From Butyrivibrio hungatei (GTDB lineage Bacteria > Bacillota > Clostridia > Lachnospirales > Lachnospiraceae), in contig NZ_FMUR01000003.1 of NCBI RefSeq assembly GCF_900101605.1, positions 1 through 64,000 on the forward strand: DNA of 64,000 nt. The letters run 5' to 3'. A program made the translations under genes and the position numbers. Under the pieces are notes generated by a model. The model saw only the letters and a list, made by a program, of their open reading frames with translations. It searched no databases and was not told the DNA's origin. Numbering within the stretch: position 1 is the first letter of the stretch; every line of letters starts with the position of its first letter. This document shows positions 59,498 through 64,000 of this stretch, piece after piece.

Positions 59498-59968
59498 TTA
59501 GTTTCTGATCTTTTTACAAAGAAAATCATAAAACTCATCTTTTTCATCGCCGAGAATACGATTGGTCAACATATATCCATGGTTTCTGTCCGACATAACA
59601 ATTATCATGTTGGACTGTTTGATCGCATTTACGATCTTGTTCCACTTGATGTCTTCCTGCTTCCCGTCACTGCTTACATGAACTCCGTTATCGTCAAACA
59701 AAAGCTCTACTCTTCCCGGAAGTGTTTCCAATTGTTTGATGCTCCTCAAATAAACCAGAAACGGTTGTAAAATTGGGAATAATATACAACCAAACATAAG
59801 CAATGTTCTGATAAATGGTCCCGAAGTTCCCCAAAACCTAATCGACAACATGATCATCGCAACTGTAAATACAACATTTACGACCCCTGCAAGCGATCTG
59901 TATGTACGAATCATGGCTATAAACCACAGATCCTTAGGTTTTACATCAGATATGTAACGATATTCCAT
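59498..59968 (-). CDS. YcxB-like membrane protein
   Basis: A 156-residue protein with two membrane helices (VVNVVFTVAMIMLSI and a second around LLMFGCILFPILQPFLVYL), then a cytoplasmic PH-like domain of the YcxB type (RVELLFDDNGVHVSSDGKQE, IKWNKIVNAIKQSNMIIVMS). The function of the family is unknown. It lies 11 bp after dctM and ends the TRAP operon. Confidence 0.75.
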   Translation of the reverse strand: MEYRYISDVKPKDLWFIAMIRTYRSLAGVVNVVFTVAMIMLSIRFWGTSGPFIRTLLMFGCILFPILQPFLVYLRSIKQLETLPGRVELLFDDNGVHVSSDGKQEDIKWNKIVNAIKQSNMIIVMSDRNHGYMLTNRILGDEKDEFYDFLCKKIRN

Positions 59969-59979
59969 AATAAATCACC

Positions 59980-61278
59980 TTATTTTGCTCCAAGAAGATT
60001 AGGTAAGAACATACTAATCTCAGGAATAAATGTAAGAAGGAGAAGTGTAACGATCATGCAAATGTAGAAAGGAAGTGTTGCCTTTACTACTTTCTCCATC
60101 TTAACCTTACCTACAGCAGAACCGATGAAAAGAACGGCTCCTACAGGAGGTGTCAAAAGTCCGATACCACAGTTAAGAACGATCATGATACCAAACTGTA
60201 TAGGATCGATTCCGATTGATGTAGCAATAGGAAGAAGGATAGGTGTTGCGATCAAGATGATCGGAGCCATATCCATGATACATCCAAGTACAAGAAGAAT
60301 CAGGTCAATCAAAAGCGCGATAACAACAGGATTACTTGAAAATCCTACAATCATGTTTGCTGCAATGGCAGGAACATGAAGTGTTGTAAGACAATAACCA
60401 AAAATACTTGATGTAGAAATAAGGATAAGCACGATTGAAAGTGTATCGATACAAGATTCCAATGTCTTCCAAACACCCTTCCAGTTAAGTCCCTTATAGA
60501 TGTAAACGCTTACAATCAAGCTGTAAATAACAGCGATGGCAGCAGACTCAGTTGCTGTAAATACACCGCCTACAACACCAAATACTACGATAACAACTGC
60601 TGCAAGTGCCCAGAATGAAATTCCAAGCTGCTTTAAGAGACGAACAATACTGAACTTTTCTCCCTTAGGATAATTTCTCTTCTTAGAAATAATATATGAT
60701 CCAACCATGAGTGATAATGCAAGAATCGCACCCGGTATATATCCTGCAAGGAACAAACTTCCTATAGAGATACCGCCGGCACTCATGGCATAAATTACCA
60801 TGTTATGACTTGGGGGAACAAGAAGTCCCTCGCATGATGATGTAATTGTTACTGCTGTTGAAAAATCATCATCATAGCCTTCTTCGACCATCATAGGAAT
60901 GAGAATACTTCCGAGTGATGCAGTATCAGCAGCCGCCGATCCTGAAATACCACCAAAGAAATATGATGCAACGATATTAACCATTGCCATTCCACCGGTC
61001 ATCCAACCTACACAAGCGTTGGCCAAAGCAATAAGCTTCTCTGAAATACCACCGGTACCCATAAGGCATCCCATTGTAATAAAGAACGGAATTGCCATCA
61101 TACTAAATGAATTGATTCCCTTAACCATCTGCTGACAGATGCTTGTAAGAGGGAGTCCCTGATACATTAAACAAAAAAGTGAAGATAATGCCACTGCATA
61201 AGCGATCTGAAATCTGAGCATAATCATTACAAGAAAGCTCACAAGCAATACTGCTATAGCTGTTGAATTAACTGCCAT
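59980..61278 (-). CDS. dctM: TRAP transporter large permease subunit DctM
   Basis: A 432-residue protein with about 12 membrane helices and the DctM signatures: SMMAIPFFITMGCLMGTGGI, FGGISGSAAADTASLGSILI, SCEGLLVPPSHNMVIYAMSA and NCGIGLLTPPVGAVLFIGSA. It couples sodium entry to uptake of the ligand from the DctP protein. Its start overlaps the dctQ stop (TAATG). Confidence 0.96.
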   Translation of the reverse strand: MAVNSTAIAVLLVSFLVMIMLRFQIAYAVALSSLFCLMYQGLPLTSICQQMVKGINSFSMMAIPFFITMGCLMGTGGISEKLIALANACVGWMTGGMAMVNIVASYFFGGISGSAAADTASLGSILIPMMVEEGYDDDFSTAVTITSSCEGLLVPPSHNMVIYAMSAGGISIGSLFLAGYIPGAILALSLMVGSYIISKKRNYPKGEKFSIVRLLKQLGISFWALAAVVIVVFGVVGGVFTATESAAIAVIYSLIVSVYIYKGLNWKGVWKTLESCIDTLSIVLILISTSSIFGYCLTTLHVPAIAANMIVGFSSNPVVIALLIDLILLVLGCIMDMAPIILIATPILLPIATSIGIDPIQFGIMIVLNCGIGLLTPPVGAVLFIGSAVGKVKMEKVVKATLPFYICMIVTLLLLTFIPEISMFLPNLLGAK

Positions 61279-61802
61279 TACTCATTTCCCTCCTTTAACA
61301 CTATGCGTTTGAAATCATTGTAAATTGCCTCAAGTTCGAATACTAACATAGCAACACCTGCTACAGGAATCGGGAAATACAACCAGAACTTTGAAAGTGA
61401 AGGCATACTAACGTATGAACCCTTAGCTCCAATTGTTGAAGCATAATTCCATCCAACCACAATCATTACGATTGCAAGGCCAAGTACACAAATATCATTA
61501 AGGATATCGAGTGCCTGTATAAGTTTCTTAGGTAAGTAAACGTCCAATGCTGTCATTCTTATATGAGCACCGCGTCTGATGGCCAATGCTGCAGATAATA
61601 CAGCCATATAAGCCATAAGTGTGAGTACAATCTCTTCGCTCCATGCAGGATCAGGAATGAAAGAAATATATCTTCCTGCAACACTCATTGTTGTGATCAG
61701 GATATCTGCAATAAGCAAGAGCTTGCAGATAAAAAGCATAATCTTATATGTTACGTCATATAAAATTTTGATCTTATCTACCTGTTTAAAAAAGCCTTCC
61801 AT
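61278..61802 (-). CDS. dctQ: TRAP transporter small permease subunit DctQ
   Basis: Four membrane helices in 174 residues, with the DctQ pattern RYISFIPDPAWSEEIVLTLM, RRGAHIRMTALDVYLPKK and C-terminal PVAGVAMLVFELEAIYND. It pairs with DctM as the accessory subunit. GAGG lies four bases before ATG. A strong hairpin separates it from dctP. Confidence 0.94.
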   Translation of the reverse strand: MEGFFKQVDKIKILYDVTYKIMLFICKLLLIADILITTMSVAGRYISFIPDPAWSEEIVLTLMAYMAVLSAALAIRRGAHIRMTALDVYLPKKLIQALDILNDICVLGLAIVMIVVGWNYASTIGAKGSYVSMPSLSKFWLYFPIPVAGVAMLVFELEAIYNDFKRIVLKEGNE

Positions 61803-61825
61803 AATTCCTCTTTTCTTCTAAAAAT

Positions 61826-61854
61826 GGCATGGGAAGGGATATCCTCCCCATGCC
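61826..61854 (-). terminator. Intercistronic hairpin between dctP and dctQ
   Basis: GGCATGGG (61826-61833) and CCCATGCC (61847-61854) continue inward with AGG/CCT pairs to a tight loop; ATTTTTAG follows on the minus strand. It is a likely partial terminator or 3'-end stabiliser that keeps the binding protein in excess over the permease. Confidence 0.7.
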
Positions 61855-61899
61855 GGCGTTAAAATAAATTGATAAGTTACAACTAAAGGTGGTAAAAAA

Positions 61900-62976
61900 T
61901 TACTGCATATCAAGGATCTGCTGGTAAACGTCTTCCTTGCCCTTTATGTTTTCTTCAACAACTTTCTTAACAGCGTCCTGCCAAGGCTTGATATCCTCAA
62001 CTTCTGTGATCTTTGTTCCGTTAGCCTTAAGCTGCTCAAGTACTTCCTTCTCCTTCTCTTCTGAGATTGAACGGTTGTACTTAGAAGCCTCTTCACCGGC
62101 TGCCATAAGGATATCCTGCTGATCAGCTGAAAGCTTGTTCCAAGCGTCATCTGTGATGATAACCTGGATAGCACCAAGTGTGTGTCCATCAAGAATCATG
62201 TTGCCTGCAACTTCGTTGAATGAGTTTGATGCATAATTTGCGATAGGCTGCTCAGCACCATCAACTACACCTGTCTGAAGTGCACCATAGAGCTCTGTGA
62301 AAGCAACTACTGTAGGAGAAGCACCAAGACCTTCTACAAGACCGTTCATAACAGGGTCGTTAGAAACACGAAGCTTTAATCCCTTAAGAGAATCGATACC
62401 TGAGATTTCCTTTGTTGTGAAGAAATGACGGAAACCTTCCTCACCATAGAAAAGTCCTCTTACACCGCTTCCGTTCTCTGAGGGCTCAAGCAAGAACTGC
62501 TTAGCAAGATCAGATGTAGCGAAGTTCCAGAAATGCTCACGGCTTACAAATGTGTAAGGAAGTGAAAGAAGCATTGATGACTCTCCGCCGTAGCTTGTAA
62601 GTGAGAAAGCGGAAATTCTTGCAAGGTCGATTGTTCCGCCGCCACCAAGCATTGTATCAAGAACGTCCTGCTCAGCACCAAGAACCTGGTTAGCCTGAAG
62701 ATCGATGATGATTGATCCGTTTGATCTCTTCTCAACTTCTTCCTTGAACTTAGCATCTGTCATACCTGAAATAGAATCAAGAGGGTTAACCTCAGCCATT
62801 ACAAGTGTGATAGCATCCTTAGCAGGTTCTGCTGCTGCATCAGCGGGTGCTGCATCAGATGCCTGTGCGTCAGCTGCAGGCTGTGCTGCGGGTGTCTCAG
62901 GTGCTGATACACCACAAGCTGTCATTGATACAACTGTTGCTACTGTTAATAGTGTCGAAATAAGTTTCTTCTTCAT
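61900..62976 (-). CDS. dctP: TRAP transporter substrate-binding lipoprotein DctP
   Basis: Lipobox VVSMTACGVS, an Ala/Pro/Asp-rich linker, then the DctP domain: FKEEVEKRSNGSIIIDLQAN, LKGLKLRVSNDPVMNGLVEG (substrate arginine) and ALQTGVVDGAEQPIANYASN. It catches the ligand, probably an organic or sugar acid, for dctQM. It is the first gene of the operon, with GGGAGG upstream and a palindrome over the transcription start region. Its ligand motif differs from that of the anchored DctP at 56118-57128. Confidence 0.93.
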   Translation of the reverse strand: MKKKLISTLLTVATVVSMTACGVSAPETPAAQPAADAQASDAAPADAAAEPAKDAITLVMAEVNPLDSISGMTDAKFKEEVEKRSNGSIIIDLQANQVLGAEQDVLDTMLGGGGTIDLARISAFSLTSYGGESSMLLSLPYTFVSREHFWNFATSDLAKQFLLEPSENGSGVRGLFYGEEGFRHFFTTKEISGIDSLKGLKLRVSNDPVMNGLVEGLGASPTVVAFTELYGALQTGVVDGAEQPIANYASNSFNEVAGNMILDGHTLGAIQVIITDDAWNKLSADQQDILMAAGEEASKYNRSISEEKEKEVLEQLKANGTKITEVEDIKPWQDAVKKVVEENIKGKEDVYQQILDMQ

Positions 62977-63002
62977 TTTTTACCTCCCTAAAATAAAAAA
63001 AA

Positions 63003-63035
63003 TAATGACATAGTCTATTCGACAATGTCATTATA
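63003..63035 (-). promoter_or_regulatory. dctP promoter region with overlapping palindrome
   Basis: TATAAT on the minus strand (63030-63035) is overlapped by TAATGACAT (63003-63011) and ATGTCATTA (63025-63033), whose inner bases GTC/GAC also pair. It lies just downstream of the -10, so it may be a repressor operator or a 5' hairpin of the mRNA. The -35 is poor, suggesting need for the YesN-type activator. Confidence 0.55.
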
Positions 63036-63104
63036 GTTGATTACTCGTATATTAAAAAGCGGATAATTTTAATATTATATAGCACTTTTTTTACATTTTT
63101 GTTA

Positions 63105-64000
63105 TCAATCGAAATCCGATATCGAAAAAACAGGTGTCGGATTGGTCAATCCACCACTCATTCCATCGCTCAATTTCTCTGTTGCAGGGCCGTTATCATG
63201 CCCCGTATAACTCATGATAACCTTGAAATCTTCAGAATTTACTACCTCTTCCTGCTTTCTTAAAGACATATTTACCGGTTTAACATCCCTTACAGGATGA
63301 CTGCTCACGGCTTGACCTGGATAAAATTGTCCTTGCATATACTGCCCGTTTCCGTTCGCCTGTCCGCCCTGATATAACTGGGGTTGCATGTACTGTCCGC
63401 TATAAACAGGCTGTCTGTTCATGGCTTGACCGGGATAAAATTGTGCGGGCATGGGATTCATCCCAAAATATGCACCATTCATCATCTGTCCGGGCATCAT
63501 GCCAGGTCTCAGCGGCAGATCTTTTGTTGAAATGCGCTTAACATACATGATCGCTTTTATGACCATAAACAGCTCAAGGCCGATAAATACGAGCATTGTA
63601 AGAGGATGTTCCGTCGAAAGGCAGAAATCATACAATCCGTGAAGTCCAACAGGTATCCAGAAAGCCTTCTGCGTATTGAGATTTCTCTTATCAAATCTCC
63701 CCCTGCACTCATACCCCTTTGCAAGTCCGTAATAAGCTCCCATAAATACGCCGAAAATGCAGTGTCCGGGAACCGAAAGAACCGCACGCATGAGCCCCGT
63801 CATAAATCCAAACTGGAACACGTACATAACGTTCTCGATCGTCGCAAACCCAAGAGATGCGCACACTGAATAAACGATTCCGTCAAAAGCAAAGTTAAAC
63901 TCTTCATTGTTCCAGGTACACTTCTTCAAAACAAAGTATTTACCTGCTTCTTCCGCCACTCCTATAACCAGGAAATTTTCTATGAGACTATAAACAATAT
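63105..64000 (-). CDS. PrsW family intramembrane protease with Q/G/Y/P-rich tail (5' end outside window)
   Basis: The frame stays open through the right edge (YSLIENFLVIGVAEEAGKYF), so the N-terminus is missing. The PrsW motif EEAGKY (EExxK type), then FATIENVMYVFQFG and SVPGHCIFGVFMGAYYG with His, and VGLHGLYDF with another His, form the catalytic set. The family includes the protease that cleaves anti-sigma factor RsiW. The last about 130 residues are a repetitive tail (FYPGQAM, YSGQYM, YMQGQFYPGQAV). Its repeats resemble in composition those of the 51130 protein. Confidence 0.85.
   Translation of the reverse strand, partial: IVYSLIENFLVIGVAEEAGKYFVLKKCTWNNEEFNFAFDGIVYSVCASLGFATIENVMYVFQFGFMTGLMRAVLSVPGHCIFGVFMGAYYGLAKGYECRGRFDKRNLNTQKAFWIPVGLHGLYDFCLSTEHPLTMLVFIGLELFMVIKAIMYVKRISTKDLPLRPGMMPGQMMNGAYFGMNPMPAQFYPGQAMNRQPVYSGQYMQPQLYQGGQANGNGQYMQGQFYPGQAVSSHPVRDVKPVNMSLRKQEEVVNSEDFKVIMSYTGHDNGPATEKLSDGMSGGLTNPTPVFSISDFD

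Overview
The window looks like a chromosome segment of a moderately AT-rich, Gram-positive anaerobe of the Lachnospiraceae (Butyrivibrio/Pseudobutyrivibrio-like). This is inferred from the Firmicutes gene order yicC-remA-gmk-rpoZ, PadR/HAAS/DUF4097 and YesM/YesN-type modules, strong GGAGG ribosome sites, an agr-type peptide quorum-sensing locus, and a secreted GH11-CBM36-CE4 xylanase/acetylxylan esterase typical of plant-fibre degraders. No rRNA, tRNA, CRISPR array or prophage was seen. Most genes lie on the minus strand.

Layout. 1-0.9 kb: end of an insertion sequence abutting a voltage-gated channel gene that lacks its pore. 1-6.9 kb: housekeeping operon yicC-remA-gmk-rpoZ-rimO-pgsA-DEAD-box helicase, with a clear promoter at 6868-6896. 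7-17 kb: uxaB behind a cre-like operator, a PspC protein, a CPBP protease, rqcH, a REP-like 26-bp inverted repeat, a radical SAM protein, msrA, an SGNH esterase, a Nudix protein, a DnaQ-like exonuclease and a RelB/YafQ-type toxin-antitoxin pair. 17-25.7 kb: a lipid flippase, glgA, trpS, a lone cbiD, and two adjacent cysteine-peptidase-like genes. 26-33 kb: a c-di-GMP phosphodiesterase with a degenerate GGDEF domain, DUF4003, a PadR-HAAS-DUF4097 operon, an SDR, a rhodanese-TtcA fusion and a Nif11-like small protein between duplicated terminators. 33-40 kb: a membrane protein, a hydrolase/LysR divergent pair, a truncated peptide deformylase, an ATC hydrolase, decayed and tiny genes, a lipoprotein. 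40-44 kb: YitT, the modular xylanase and an LppM-like lipoprotein.

44-50 kb holds two chemoreceptors followed by a solute-binding lipoprotein with no permease, suggesting a binding-protein-assisted chemosensory unit. 52.9-56.1 kb is a complete agr system in a split, divergent layout: agrC-agrD leftward and agrA-agrB rightward. The 45-codon agrD (52993-53130) is very small. Two paired 21-bp-period direct repeats, one before agrD and one before agrA, overlap the -35 regions and look like AgrA (LytTR) operators, giving a positive feedback loop. 56.1-63 kb is a TRAP transporter (dctP-dctQ-dctM) with a YcxB-like protein, a YesM/YesN two-component system and a second, membrane-anchored DctP that probably serves as a sensor. 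The right edge cuts a PrsW-like protease with a Q/G/Y/P-rich tail.

Function assignments rest on motif reading by eye. No database search was run, and promoter and operator calls are pattern-based.
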